This document shows positions 25,137 to 34,827 of a stretch of 36,808 nucleotides of DNA, one piece after another. Every line of letters starts with the position of its first letter. Positions within the stretch are counted from its first letter, which is position 1. The notes under the pieces are model-generated. The model was given only the letters and a program-made list of their open reading frames with translations. It did no database searches and had not been told where the DNA came from. This DNA comes from a virus: the IMG/VR virus record IMGVR_UViG_3300042547_000849, positions 1-36,808 of that record; one strand, given 5' to 3'. Both the position numbers and the translations under genes were made by a program.

Positions 25137-28067
25137 TTATGGCGCTGTTGTTCTAATGCTAAGCACATTAGACGCTTCGAGATCCCCGTTAATGCTAACA
25201 TCTCCGGTGACTGTGGTGACGCCCGTGCTGCCGGCCAGCGACAGCATCGCCGTGACCACCCCGCCGCTGTTGTACGCTGCCAGATCCAAAAATCCCGCGG
25301 CGCTGGTTGCGTCACCACCATCCGCCACACTGCGCCCAGCCGTCAAATAGACGCGCATGGGGGATAGGTCGGACAGCGCCCACAGCCGGCCGGCCTTGCT
25401 GCTGTTGGCAAAGGTCGCTGTTCTGTACAGCGACAACCCGGATGATACATTATCATTGGCAATCCCGATCCCGGTACGATCAATGATCACAGCGCCGTTG
25501 CCGGCATAAAGCTTGCCCGTCGAAGCACGTGCGTACCATTGCACGTTGGTGCCGTCTGTGCCTAGTAGATCCGTGCCATCCCACGCCAACCGAGCGCCCG
25601 CCGTGCCACCCAAACCCATTTTTCCCGTGTTGTCAAAGTACATCGTCCAGGCTGACCCGCTATAGTAGCCCATCTTGTCGGCGCCCAGGAACAGGCCCGC
25701 GCCGCCAGGCGTCCCAATGGTTGCTCCCGGTAGGACTTTGGTAATCAGGTTGCCGCCGCTATCTAGCCCAGCGTTTAGCTTGGTGCCTTCGCCGGCGTTG
25801 ATGCCCGATAACGATGTCGGTCTGTCGCTAAAGTTACCATAGCCACTGCCACCGGTCACGGTGATCACCCCGCGCACATTGACCGCGCCCGGATAGCTGG
25901 CGTTGCCAATGTCCAGTGCGCCGGTTGCCGGGTTGAACTTTAGGCCAGTTGTGTTGTCGGCGTCCACATCCGTCCCCAGGCGGAATTCGCCATTGGCCGT
26001 AATCCGGGCGGTCGGGTTGCCGTTGTTCCACTCGGAATCGATTTTGTAGGAGAACATCTGGAGATTGGACGCCACCAGGTAAGGCGCGCTGGCGTTGCTC
26101 AGGTTGGAACTGAGGACAATCCCATGCTGCTCAATCCCGCTCACCCCCGGCAACCCCACCCCGTCCAGCCGCCCAATGCGCACTGTCGGCGTGATCTGAC
26201 CATTCCAGGGTTCCTCGCCGCTCAAAAAGACTTGCATATAGGGTGCATAGTTCTGATCCGCTGTCAGATAAATGCGGCCATCACCCGGCTTGCCGTAGGA
26301 GATGATGGCGGTGCCAGCCGGGATGATCAGCCCGTTGGTGCCGCCACTTTTGAGCGTGTAATAATACCGATAGTAATCGGTCATGTCCTCGACCCGCGTT
26401 ACCACGCCCCATACATCCCATAAATCGATACCAACGCCCAGCCCCAGAGCCTTGCAGCGGACGATGTCCCGGGCACTGAGAATCATCGCATGGCCCGAAG
26501 GTGGGTCGGTAATCGCGAAATAGTTTTCGATGGTGCGCAGCGTGAATTGGCTACCGCTACCCAGTGCGCTGGTGGTGCGAATGTCGAACTGGCTCCCACT
26601 CCCCAACGCACTGGTCGTGCGGATGTCGAAGACGGCTTCAATGCCGACCGACACGTTCACCGTGGCATCCAGCTCCAACTTGCCCGCCGGCGCGATGTAC
26701 AGCGTGCCGCCACTAGCATGAAACTCATTCATCGTAAAAATCGACGCGTGCAGCGCGCCGCGAATAAAGGCATTGTTGGCTTCCAGGTTGCCCTGGGGCG
26801 TCATTTGCCAGCCGGTCAGGCCGCTGACGAAGCCGGGATTGCCTGACTGTAAATTACCCTGCGAATCGAGGACAATAATTTCCTGGCCAGTGCTATCCTC
26901 CACGCGCCACATGCGCGCCGTCTGGCCGCTCTTCTGCTTCAAGAAGAGCGTGATGTCATCGTTGGCGGCGCTTTGCACTTTGAGTGCAGCGGTCGTATCA
27001 AACGCCGTCCCTACCGCCGCCCCTGTCGGCCCCACATTGACCGCCACCGTCCCCCCAGCGACGAGAGCGACAATGTCACCGCCCGGCAAATTCACGCCGG
27101 TATTCGTATCGATCAACCCGGCGACGCTGGGTGCACCTGATGTTCCAGCATCGACCAATACTTCTCCGCTGACCTCAATGTCGGTGTTGGCGTAGATCGT
27201 GCCGCCGAAGTAACTGGGCGTTGTGCCGGCGGCATAGAACGCATAACTCAGTGTGGCGCCAGATAGCGGCGCGCAATAATACCCATACTGATTCGTGACA
27301 GTGGCGCCACCTAAGCTCGCATTCAGCGCATGAAATACGGACAGATTGCTGATCGTGCCGGTGTACCCGGCTTGCCCCAACAATTGCCCCTGGTTTAAGC
27401 GCAAGTTGCTAATATTGGATGAGCTATTGTCTAGGCGCAAATTGTTGTTGAGATTGAGCAGGTTGGTCAGTGCGCCTTGCGGTTCGGCGGTCGGCACCCA
27501 ACGAAAAACCTGTGCGGTGGTCTGGGCGGCGTGCCGAACAATCGCCGACGTGTTGAAGAGGAAGCCGGCACTATCGTAGGTACCCTCCAACGTAAAGCCA
27601 CCCGTTTGCCCCGTCGCTGGACGATGGGTCATCGCATAGCCCGTCAATGGCGTGCCATTTAGCGCCGCCTGCCCAGTCGCATTGAAGCGTAGGCGCTCGG
27701 CCCCGGCTGTCACGATAGATAAACTATCCGCCGCCTGGCGGTAAACGCCCGTGGTTGGACTGGCCGAAAAGGCCCAACTGGGCGCGCTCAGGCTGCCACT
27801 CGGCAGCAACAGCGGCCCCGTCATCGTATCCCCGGACGCCAGCACATACGCCGGGTGGGGGTCGGGCGCCGCCACATGCGTGGCCAGCGCGCTGCTTATA
27901 TCCGCCGCCACCCACGGCGCCTGGGTGCGGTCGAGGTCCCCATCGTGATAGGGACCCGCCAGATCATGAGCCACCAGGCCGCTCTGTTGCACCGTCACCC
28001 GCGCCGCCTCGCTCACCCACGGCAACAAATAGGGCTTGAGATCCTTCGCTAATTCAGAAAGCTTCAT
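25137..28067 (-). CDS. Large tail fibre/receptor-binding protein
   Basis: This protein of about 976 aa starts MKLSELAKDLKPYLLPWVSE. It is dominated by short beta repeats typical of trimeric fibres, including SGDTMTGPLLLPSGSL, SPTTGVYRQAADSLSIVTAG and several GTDGTNVQWY-like turns near the end. A 14-residue unit (SALGSGSQFDIRTT) is repeated in the middle, matching a 42-bp DNA repeat near 26545-26630. It probably contacts the host surface. The ATGA overlap with the upstream tail gene fixes the start. Confidence 0.82.
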   Translation of the reverse strand: MKLSELAKDLKPYLLPWVSEAARVTVQQSGLVAHDLAGPYHDGDLDRTQAPWVAADISSALATHVAAPDPHPAYVLASGDTMTGPLLLPSGSLSAPSWAFSASPTTGVYRQAADSLSIVTAGAERLRFNATGQAALNGTPLTGYAMTHRPATGQTGGFTLEGTYDSAGFLFNTSAIVRHAAQTTAQVFRWVPTAEPQGALTNLLNLNNNLRLDNSSSNISNLRLNQGQLLGQAGYTGTISNLSVFHALNASLGGATVTNQYGYYCAPLSGATLSYAFYAAGTTPSYFGGTIYANTDIEVSGEVLVDAGTSGAPSVAGLIDTNTGVNLPGGDIVALVAGGTVAVNVGPTGAAVGTAFDTTAALKVQSAANDDITLFLKQKSGQTARMWRVEDSTGQEIIVLDSQGNLQSGNPGFVSGLTGWQMTPQGNLEANNAFIRGALHASIFTMNEFHASGGTLYIAPAGKLELDATVNVSVGIEAVFDIRTTSALGSGSQFDIRTTSALGSGSQFTLRTIENYFAITDPPSGHAMILSARDIVRCKALGLGVGIDLWDVWGVVTRVEDMTDYYRYYYTLKSGGTNGLIIPAGTAIISYGKPGDGRIYLTADQNYAPYMQVFLSGEEPWNGQITPTVRIGRLDGVGLPGVSGIEQHGIVLSSNLSNASAPYLVASNLQMFSYKIDSEWNNGNPTARITANGEFRLGTDVDADNTTGLKFNPATGALDIGNASYPGAVNVRGVITVTGGSGYGNFSDRPTSLSGINAGEGTKLNAGLDSGGNLITKVLPGATIGTPGGAGLFLGADKMGYYSGSAWTMYFDNTGKMGLGGTAGARLAWDGTDLLGTDGTNVQWYARASTGKLYAGNGAVIIDRTGIGIANDNVSSGLSLYRTATFANSSKAGRLWALSDLSPMRVYLTAGRSVADGGDATSAAGFLDLAAYNSGGVVTAMLSLAGSTGVTTVTGDVSINGDLEASNVLSIRTTAP

Positions 28068-30025
28068 CCTTGCGTCACCGCCCCCACATCCCACACGCCT
28101 GGCGCCCCCTGCGGTTCTAACCGCAGCGCCCCATCACTCCACTCTGCCCGCTCGATGAAGATGTTGGCCAGGCTCGCCAACGAATCCACATTTGCTGGCA
28201 CATCCGCCAACCGCACCCACTGCCCTGCCGGCAGCCGGCCCGCCGGCAGATCCCGCCCCGTGGGCATCCGCAACCGGCCATCACTGGCCAGCAACAAATT
28301 ATTCTCGCCCGATCCCGACTGCACCTGCAAACGCAACACCCAATCCGGCGTCGTCTGCACCAACAACCGTACCCCCCCGGTTGCCCCCGCCGCCGCCAGC
28401 GCCTGCACCTCTGCCAACGCCGTGCTGTCACCCGTTCGGTATTGGTTAGACGCAACACCACTACCGATGACGATATCCAGCGCCGTAAAGTGCTGGTTGC
28501 ACACCGTGTAAATCTCCTGGATCTGCCGCGTCGTCTCCCACGCCCCCAGCACTCGGAAGCACAGATCAGCATTCGTCGCCCGGTTGGTCCACACCGAACC
28601 TGTCCACAGCCGCAGCGCCCCCCGGCCATAGCCCAGATCCTCATCCACCGCCACGATATAATAATTATCGATATTGTCACTACCCGTGCGGAAGATAACA
28701 ATCCAATACGTCACGCCATAGCTGATCGACACCACATTCCCCAACGGGAACGCCACCCAACTCGCCGTCGGATAAATCGACCCCGCCGTCACCGTCGTCT
28801 GTGCCAGCACCGTACCCGGCGCCCCACCACTATCTGCGCACAACTGCACCGTCACCCCATCGGACGGCGACCCCACCTTCTTGACGTTAAGCGCGATGTG
28901 GTCAACCGTCCAACTCGTATTTGCTGCCAGGCTGAAGCTCTGCGCAATCTTCTGCCCGTGGACCGTCATCGTCACCGTGGCGCCCGGCATCTCATTCACA
29001 AAAACGCTGCTCGTGCGAATACTTCCCGCTTGGGCCAAGGTGAGGCTGGCGCCCGCCGCCTCTGTCCCCACATTCGGCGCCACCGTAATCGCCGCCGCCC
29101 CGCCCCCCTTCACCCGGTAATAGCCGTTGTGGCTGGCACTCCCCGATAGCTGAAAAATATCGTTGGCGCTCAGGAAGTTCAACCGCTCCGCACTATCCAC
29201 CAGATCATCAGTCGGCTGAATCGCAATCGTGTTGGCCGTGTAACTGCTACCATCTCGCCCACTCGCCGTCAGCAGATGCGTCCCGTTGTTGCTGGCGCTC
29301 CCCGTCACCTGCACGTTGCTGTCCTTGGGCAGCGCGTCGAAGCGATTGCCCATATCATGCAACCGCCCATCCTGCGTAAAGCCAATGCTGGTGGCCGTCA
29401 GGCCCTGCCCAAGCGCCTGTTCCTGGCCCCCGTCCGTATGCTCTTCCAGCCCGGCCACCTGGCTATAATAGCGCCAATCAAAGGTCTCCAGCAGCCCCAC
29501 CGCCCGGATCGTCGCCCCTGGCGCCCCCCCATTCAACCGCAGCAGCGCATTCGGCTTGCTCAACGTCGCCAACAACGTATCCCGCAACGCCGTCGCCTGC
29601 GCCGGCGCCACATCCGCCGCCGTGTGCAGAAGCTCTTTATAGCCATAGCGCGCCACGCTCTCGGCATCTTCCGCCCACGCCGTGGTGGCGCGCACATCCG
29701 ACCCGCCCGCGTCCGTGGTCGAATAGGCCACCGCAATCCGGTTATACATCCCCTCCAGCGATAGCCCCACCTCAAAGGCGCCCAACTGCAACGTCACCTC
29801 GTTGATCAGCCCGCCCCACACCGCTTCCCCCGCGCCATCCCGAATCCGCAACCGATAACCCAGCCAGCGCAACAACGCCCACAGCGCGTCAGTCGGCCCC
29901 GTCGCCGTCACCGCCGCCTGATCAGCGCCCTTCGTCGCGCTCGCCCCATAGCGCTCCACGGTTGCCATCACCCCATTGGGCCACGGCAGACTATTGCCCC
30001 CGCTCTCAATCTCAGCGCTCATCAT
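28064..30025 (-). CDS. Large tail-tip/baseplate-type protein
   Basis: This 653-aa protein lies in the place of the tail-associated or tail-hub protein after Dit. The first part (SLPWPNGVMATVERYGASAT, then ALWALLRWLGYRLRIRDGAG and EAVWGGLINEVTLQL) resembles hub-type beta domains. The middle includes a galactose-binding/anchor-like stretch (QSFSLAANTSWTVDHIALNV, DGVTVQLCADSGGAPGTVLA) that may bind glycans. Start and stop overlap with both neighbours. The identification rests on order and general pattern. Confidence 0.65.
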   Translation of the reverse strand: MMSAEIESGGNSLPWPNGVMATVERYGASATKGADQAAVTATGPTDALWALLRWLGYRLRIRDGAGEAVWGGLINEVTLQLGAFEVGLSLEGMYNRIAVAYSTTDAGGSDVRATTAWAEDAESVARYGYKELLHTAADVAPAQATALRDTLLATLSKPNALLRLNGGAPGATIRAVGLLETFDWRYYSQVAGLEEHTDGGQEQALGQGLTATSIGFTQDGRLHDMGNRFDALPKDSNVQVTGSASNNGTHLLTASGRDGSSYTANTIAIQPTDDLVDSAERLNFLSANDIFQLSGSASHNGYYRVKGGGAAAITVAPNVGTEAAGASLTLAQAGSIRTSSVFVNEMPGATVTMTVHGQKIAQSFSLAANTSWTVDHIALNVKKVGSPSDGVTVQLCADSGGAPGTVLAQTTVTAGSIYPTASWVAFPLGNVVSISYGVTYWIVIFRTGSDNIDNYYIVAVDEDLGYGRGALRLWTGSVWTNRATNADLCFRVLGAWETTRQIQEIYTVCNQHFTALDIVIGSGVASNQYRTGDSTALAEVQALAAAGATGGVRLLVQTTPDWVLRLQVQSGSGENNLLLASDGRLRMPTGRDLPAGRLPAGQWVRLADVPANVDSLASLANIFIERAEWSDGALRLEPQGAPGVWDVGAVTQG

Positions 30026-31338
30026 AACGTCAACCGCCGTTTGCGATAGTAGACGCGCACCGTAAAGGTGTTGGTAATCACCGGCGCCCCCGTCCCCTCA
30101 TCATGCAGCACATAGATCCGTTGCAACAGATTGGGCTGCAACCACAGCGGCATCTGGATCGGCGTATAAATCGGGCTGCCCCCACCATACACCGCCCCCT
30201 CAATCCCATCCAGCGTAATCACCCCGCCAGCCGGGATCGATAACCCCCGCTGCCGCACCTGGGCAAAAGAATCCGCCGGCGTCAATTGCACGAAATCCAA
30301 CCCCAGCGTCACCCCCGCCACCGACCGCACCATCAACAGCAGCGTCAGATCTCCCCAGCTCACAGCGCCGACACTGGGCGGCAACGGCAGCGCCCCCAGA
30401 TCCACCAGCGCCACTTCACTGCTCACCAGCCGTTCATCGCCCACAAACAGATCCACCAACCCCGTGCTATCGCGCACCACCGGACGCAGATAGCACGATC
30501 CGCTGATCGACGCCAGGCGCGCCAGCAATCGGAAGAAGCGCCCTTGCGCCGCCTGCATCGTCGCCGCCGGCAACGTCCACTGAATAAAGCTGCTCCCCGT
30601 CACCGTCTTGCTGAGATACGCGCCACCGCTGCAGCTGCTCAGGCTAACGCTAGTGCCATAGCTCGGCGCCGCCGCTTCCCCTTCAATCATGTGGGCGAAG
30701 TTAACCGGGTCGCTATAGGCATTCAGCCCAATATAAATATTCCGATAATCTTGACTGCTCGCCGTCGCATTCGCCAACGTAATCAGCGCCGGCGTCGGCA
30801 ACGATCCCCCCACCTGCCCCGCCGCAACCTGTCCCCAGTTGCCACTACTGGCCGCCGCGTCGCCGTCCGTGTGGTTGCCAATCGTCCGTCCCCCTGTTGC
30901 CGCAGAAGAGATTTTATTGCTGATCGCCAACTCACCCTCTCCCGACTCCCAGAAGTTGACCCGCTCCAGCAGCAACACCGCCTCAACCTTGCGCGTCGAT
31001 TGCGTATCCAGCGCCCCCTCGGCAAAGGTCAACCGGCCATCCAGGATCTCACTCCGCCAATACTCACTATCCGCGTCTAGCCACATCTCCAGATAAACCC
31101 GCGTGCCGGCCTGGTCTGCCTGCCGCTTGCGTGCCGCCACCAAATGCCGTTCAATTGCCCATGCCACCGCCTGCACCGCCGCCGCCGTCGCGCCAAAGAG
31201 CAGCAACGGAATGCTATCCACCACCGTAGGATCACCAACCGCCCCCACGCGCGGGGTATAGCCCTCAGTCACCATCACATCACCAGACACCAGGCTATAG
31301 GTTGTCCCACCCTGATTGAGCCGCAGCAACACCGCCAT
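30022..31338 (-). CDS. Distal tail (Dit)-like protein
   Basis: This 438-aa protein starts MAVLLRLNQGGTTYSLVSGD. It is beta-rich, with VYLEMWLDADSEYWRSEILD near residue 85 and a large insertion likely to be a carbohydrate-binding-like domain (YRNIYIGLNAYSDP to RSVAGVTLGLDFVQL). It ends NTFTVRVYYRKRRLTL. Its place right after the tape measure fits Dit, which forms the hub between tail tube and fibres. The position is good evidence; the family match is moderate. Confidence 0.7.
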   Translation of the reverse strand: MAVLLRLNQGGTTYSLVSGDVMVTEGYTPRVGAVGDPTVVDSIPLLLFGATAAAVQAVAWAIERHLVAARKRQADQAGTRVYLEMWLDADSEYWRSEILDGRLTFAEGALDTQSTRKVEAVLLLERVNFWESGEGELAISNKISSAATGGRTIGNHTDGDAAASSGNWGQVAAGQVGGSLPTPALITLANATASSQDYRNIYIGLNAYSDPVNFAHMIEGEAAAPSYGTSVSLSSCSGGAYLSKTVTGSSFIQWTLPAATMQAAQGRFFRLLARLASISGSCYLRPVVRDSTGLVDLFVGDERLVSSEVALVDLGALPLPPSVGAVSWGDLTLLLMVRSVAGVTLGLDFVQLTPADSFAQVRQRGLSIPAGGVITLDGIEGAVYGGGSPIYTPIQMPLWLQPNLLQRIYVLHDEGTGAPVITNTFTVRVYYRKRRLTL

Positions 31339-31341
31339 ACC

Positions 31342-34269
31342 CTACCCCCGCCGCCGCTGAATAATCGCCGCCACCCGATAGGCCAGATCCTCAATATCCA
31401 ACTGGCTCGCCACGTTGGCATTGATCACAATCTGCACGCCACCAGCCCCCACCAACGCCGGCTCCCGTCCCACCGGCCCTAGCAGCGACTTCCCCTCGCC
31501 CGTCCCACCCGTCGTCGCCGTCCCATTGGTCGTCGCCGTCTCATCACTCCCACCCAACCAACTCGGCAACTTCGGAAACGATGGCCAACTCCAATTAAAC
31601 AACCGTTCCAACCACGCCGGCATCCCCAACCCCGGCCACGCCCAATCCACCAGGTCGCTCACCCAGCCGGGTTGGCTAATAAACGACGGCCACTTCCACA
31701 CCACCAACGCCAACACCCAGCCCGGCTGCGTAATAAAGAGCGGCCAGCCCCAAACTAGCAAGGTCGTCACCCAATCCGGCACTACAATAAAATCGGGCCA
31801 CATCCAATCCATCAACGTGGTAATCCAGGCCGGCGCCGCAAAATTCAGCGCCACATCCCCGGTAAATAATTTGGTAATCCAATCGCCCAGCGCCGTCAGC
31901 TTCGCGATCGCCCCATCCACATCCACGCCAAAGCCGCGCAGGATGTTTGCCAAGTCCGTAAACGTTGCCACAATCGTATCCCGGACAACCCCCAGCAATG
32001 TCTCAACAATTTCGTTTAAGTCCACAAAGACCGTGCTGATCGTATCCGCAAATGAACGAACCAGATCGCCCGCCGCACTCCACGCCCCAGCCCAGTCACC
32101 CGTAAGAACGGCAACCACCAGCGCCGTTGCCGATCTCACGATATCCGCCAGCCCATTGAGCAGGTCGGTTACGGTGGTCAGCGCCTCCTCAACAATTTCC
32201 GGCAACGCCGCAAAGGTGCTGCCAATCAGGTTGATCCCAGTCACCATAACCGCAACCACGGCCCCCCCAAACAGGGCGATGATCGGCTGCATAGCGTTCG
32301 CTAGATTTTGCAAAGCGTCGATAGCGGTCTGCACCTGCGGCCCTAACGTGCCAAAGCCATCTCGCACCCCTGCTATACTCTCTATAATGCGCGTAACCGA
32401 TGGCCCCAGCAGTTCCTGTAACTGTCCTAACCCGGCACCGATTGCATCGAGCGCTGTTTGCATCGTCGCCCACGCTTGGCCGACCGCAGAAGCGATGGCC
32501 GGCCAAGCCGTCTCCCATGCCCCTTGCAGCACCGTCAGCCCCGCCGGCACAGTCGTCGCCAGCCAATCACGCAGCGTTGTCAGCGTCGGCTGCATCGCCG
32601 CCCACGCGTCCACCACCGCCGACCGCACCCCGCCCCAATCATTCTCCCAAGCGTTGCGCATCACCGCCACCGCCGCCACCGCGCCCAGCACCGCCCCGAC
32701 CACCGGCGCCAGCGCCGCCACCAGCCCAGCCAGCGCCACCGCCACCGACCCGCCGATGATGCCAGCCAGCACGATCAAAATATCCTGCCAGCCCACAAAC
32801 GCCGCAACCGCGCCGATCACCGGCTGCACCACCGCCAACACCGCTGCAATAAAGGGCTGCCAGCCCGCCACCGTTGTCTGAATCGCCGTGTAGAGACTCC
32901 CCAGCCAGCCAGCCAAATCAAAAATGCCCTGCACCAACCCCGGAATATAGCTCGCTGCAATCGCCACGACCGCCGCAAAGCTGCCAAAGAAGGCCACAAT
33001 CCGCCCGCTATTTTCGCTCACAAAGGCCGTCAACTGTTCCGCCAACTGGCGCACCACCGGCAAAAAGGCATCGCCGATCTGGATCTTCACCGTCTCCACC
33101 ACGCCGCCCAGAATTTCCAGCGCCCCCTTGGTGTTATCCATGCGCGTCTTAGCCGCTTCCAGGGCATCCACCTGCCCCATCTGCACTTGCAACGCCTCAA
33201 AGGCCGTAATCCCATCCTTGGCCACCCCGTTGAGCGCCTCCTGGCTCACACCCAACTCTTTCGCCGCCAGCGCCACGTCGGTGTAAATCACCTTGCCACT
33301 ATCGGCCAGCGCCACCGCCGCCCGCATGGCATCCGTCCCGAAGATGGTACTCAGCGCCGCATTCTTCTGCTCTTCTGTCAACCCGGCCAGCGCCCCTTGC
33401 AGCAAGCTGGCGATGTACGCCATGCTTTTCAGGTTGCCCTGCGCGTCAAAGAATTGATTGCTGCCATCCGCCGTAATCAGCCCCAACTCTTTCATAGCCG
33501 CCGCCGCCCCGTCTGACTTAGGGATCAGCGTCTGTAGCATCGTCTTAAAGCTTGTGCCGGCATCACTCCCCGACCCGAAGAGCGGCGAAATCGCCGCAAT
33601 CGTCGTATTGAAGTCGCCAAACTCTACACCCACGGCCGAGGCCACGCCACCAGCCTGCGCAATCGCCAATGCGTAGTCATCAATCGTGAATTTGCTGGCA
33701 TTAGTCACGCCGGCGATCCCATCCACCGCGTCCATATAGCTGCCCGCCGAATCCTTAAATTGATTCATCACATCGGTCATAATGTCCGCCGACTGGGCAA
33801 AGTCGCCGCCCGTGGCGTTGGAGAGCAACACGGTGGCCTCTGCCGCCCCCTCCATAATCTCCGTCATCGCCACGCCATTGCGCGCCAATGAATCAATCGC
33901 CTCCGCCGCCTCCAGTGTCGTGACCGTCAGGTTGGGGTTCATCCCCAAGCCCAAGATCAATTCCTTCAGCGGCTCGACCTCTTCCCGGCTGCGCTGCATA
34001 CTGGATGCAATGACACTCATGCCGCTTTCTAGGTCCATGGCCATCTGGGTGCCATCGACCGCCGTCGCCGTCAACGCCGCCCCCAGCGTCGCCAGCCCGG
34101 CCACCGCCGCCCCAGCCGCCACCCGGCCAAAATTGCCCAGCACCGATCCCACACTGTTGGCGCGCTGCTCCACACCCCCAATGCTCGCCTCGACACGGTT
34201 AATCCCGCGCACAGCATTGCCGGTGTCCGATTCAAACTTAATTAAGAGATTTGCGACCGTCTGCGCCAT
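31342..34269 (-). CDS. Tail tape measure protein, TP901 type
   Basis: This 975-aa protein starts with a helical region (VANLLIKFESDTGNAVRGIN). It has the TP901-type core (MDLESGMSVIASSMQ, then ANGVA-like LARNGVAMTEIMEGAAEATV and FKTMLQTLIPKSDGAAAAMK, MRAAVALADSG). Long Ala/Val/Gly-rich hydrophobic helices follow. The C-terminal 110 residues are Trp-rich repeats of the form P.WV..L..W.WP.F. At about 0.15 nm per residue it predicts a tail near 145 nm. The start overlaps the end of the GT frameshift product. Confidence 0.93.
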   Translation of the reverse strand: MAQTVANLLIKFESDTGNAVRGINRVEASIGGVEQRANSVGSVLGNFGRVAAGAAVAGLATLGAALTATAVDGTQMAMDLESGMSVIASSMQRSREEVEPLKELILGLGMNPNLTVTTLEAAEAIDSLARNGVAMTEIMEGAAEATVLLSNATGGDFAQSADIMTDVMNQFKDSAGSYMDAVDGIAGVTNASKFTIDDYALAIAQAGGVASAVGVEFGDFNTTIAAISPLFGSGSDAGTSFKTMLQTLIPKSDGAAAAMKELGLITADGSNQFFDAQGNLKSMAYIASLLQGALAGLTEEQKNAALSTIFGTDAMRAAVALADSGKVIYTDVALAAKELGVSQEALNGVAKDGITAFEALQVQMGQVDALEAAKTRMDNTKGALEILGGVVETVKIQIGDAFLPVVRQLAEQLTAFVSENSGRIVAFFGSFAAVVAIAASYIPGLVQGIFDLAGWLGSLYTAIQTTVAGWQPFIAAVLAVVQPVIGAVAAFVGWQDILIVLAGIIGGSVAVALAGLVAALAPVVGAVLGAVAAVAVMRNAWENDWGGVRSAVVDAWAAMQPTLTTLRDWLATTVPAGLTVLQGAWETAWPAIASAVGQAWATMQTALDAIGAGLGQLQELLGPSVTRIIESIAGVRDGFGTLGPQVQTAIDALQNLANAMQPIIALFGGAVVAVMVTGINLIGSTFAALPEIVEEALTTVTDLLNGLADIVRSATALVVAVLTGDWAGAWSAAGDLVRSFADTISTVFVDLNEIVETLLGVVRDTIVATFTDLANILRGFGVDVDGAIAKLTALGDWITKLFTGDVALNFAAPAWITTLMDWMWPDFIVVPDWVTTLLVWGWPLFITQPGWVLALVVWKWPSFISQPGWVSDLVDWAWPGLGMPAWLERLFNWSWPSFPKLPSWLGGSDETATTNGTATTGGTGEGKSLLGPVGREPALVGAGGVQIVINANVASQLDIEDLAYRVAAIIQRRRG
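31555..31840 (-). repeat. Trp-rich repeats at the tape measure C-terminus
   Basis: Six imperfect units of about 15 residues (for example PDWVTTLLVWGWPLF and PGWVSDLVDWAWPGL) are encoded here. The units may contact the tail tip or the host membrane during DNA delivery. Confidence 0.7.
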
Positions 34270-34777
34270 TGTTCCGCTTCAGCATGATTCTCGGCGCTTT
34301 GCGCCGCCAATGCAGCGTGCATCCACCAACTAGGCTGCTCCGCCAACTCCCACGGCGTGCAGTTCATATAGCGCGCCGCCTGTAGCAAAAAATACCAATC
34401 CGGTGGCTCCCCGACTAGCCCGCCGCTACCAAGCCACCGTTCAAGGGCGCGGCACTCGTCGCGTTTGGGCGCATGTCCCCGGTAATGCCCTGCACCACCA
34501 GCCCCAGGAAGGCGATGGGCAACTTCCGCAACGCCGCCTCGGTCGTCGGGTAGGGCTTCTCATCATCGCCCACCAGCTCCCAACTCACCAACACCTTGGC
34601 CAACAACTTGCACAATCCGCCCCCCGCCCGGCTCCCATCCACCTGATCCATCATCGCCGCTTCCGTCGCCGGCGTCAGTTCCGAAGGCCGATACGTCACC
34701 GTCAGCTGCTCCCCATCAATCGGAATCTCCACCGTCCGCGCATCCTTCACCAACTGCCCCACCTTCATCTTCGCCAT
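34242..34777 (-). CDS. Tail assembly chaperone GT, made by -1 frameshift
   Basis: Reading the first 105 codons from 34777 and shifting -1 at CCCAAAC (34469-34463) continues to a stop at 34242, giving a product of about 178 aa. The added part (RDECRALERWLGSGGLVGEP, then PDWYFLLQAARYMNCTPWEL and AEQPSWWMHAAL) is typical of T domains that bind the tape measure. It has no start of its own, and its end overlaps the tape measure start by 28 bases. In lambda, GT and G in a fixed ratio guide tail assembly. Confidence 0.85.
34415..34777 (-). CDS. Tail assembly chaperone G
   Basis: This is the unshifted 120-aa product, starting MAKMKVGQLVKDARTVEIPI and ending soon after the slippery site. It stands between tail tube and tape measure, the universal place of G in siphoviruses. 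Gene order and the shift site identify it, as chaperone sequences vary widely. It is not part of the finished virion in known phages. Confidence 0.85.
   Translation of the reverse strand: MAKMKVGQLVKDARTVEIPIDGEQLTVTYRPSELTPATEAAMMDQVDGSRAGGGLCKLLAKVLVSWELVGDDEKPYPTTEAALRKLPIAFLGLVVQGITGDMRPNATSAAPLNGGLVAAG
34463..34469 (-). promoter_or_regulatory. Programmed -1 ribosomal frameshift site CCCAAAC
   Basis: The heptamer C-CCA-AAC fits the X-XXY-YYZ rule in the correct frame (CGC CCA AAC). It lies 15 codons before the G stop and opens the -1 frame that holds the T domain. Confidence 0.9.
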
Positions 34778-34790
34778 CCACCAATCTCCT

Positions 34791-34825
34791 AATCACGAAT
34801 CACGAATCACGAATCACGAATCACG
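34791..34825. repeat. Five 7-bp tandem repeats (AATCACG)
   Basis: Five exact AATCACG units lie in the 50-bp gap between tail tube and chaperone genes. The period of seven would disturb any frame, which fits a non-coding gap. Arrays like this occur as intergenic repeats in many bacterial genomes, and they may alter spacing or expression of the chaperone gene. Confidence 0.9.
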
Positions 34826-34827
34826 AA

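Noticed and set aside
24285-28067. Diversity-generating retroelement target in the fibres
   Set aside because: There is no reverse transcriptase and no template repeat with A-specific variation in the window.
31415-32881. 488-aa open frame opposite the tape measure gene
   Set aside because: It is a Ser/Thr/Pro-rich mirror of the conserved tape measure codons, with no motif or ribosome site of its own.
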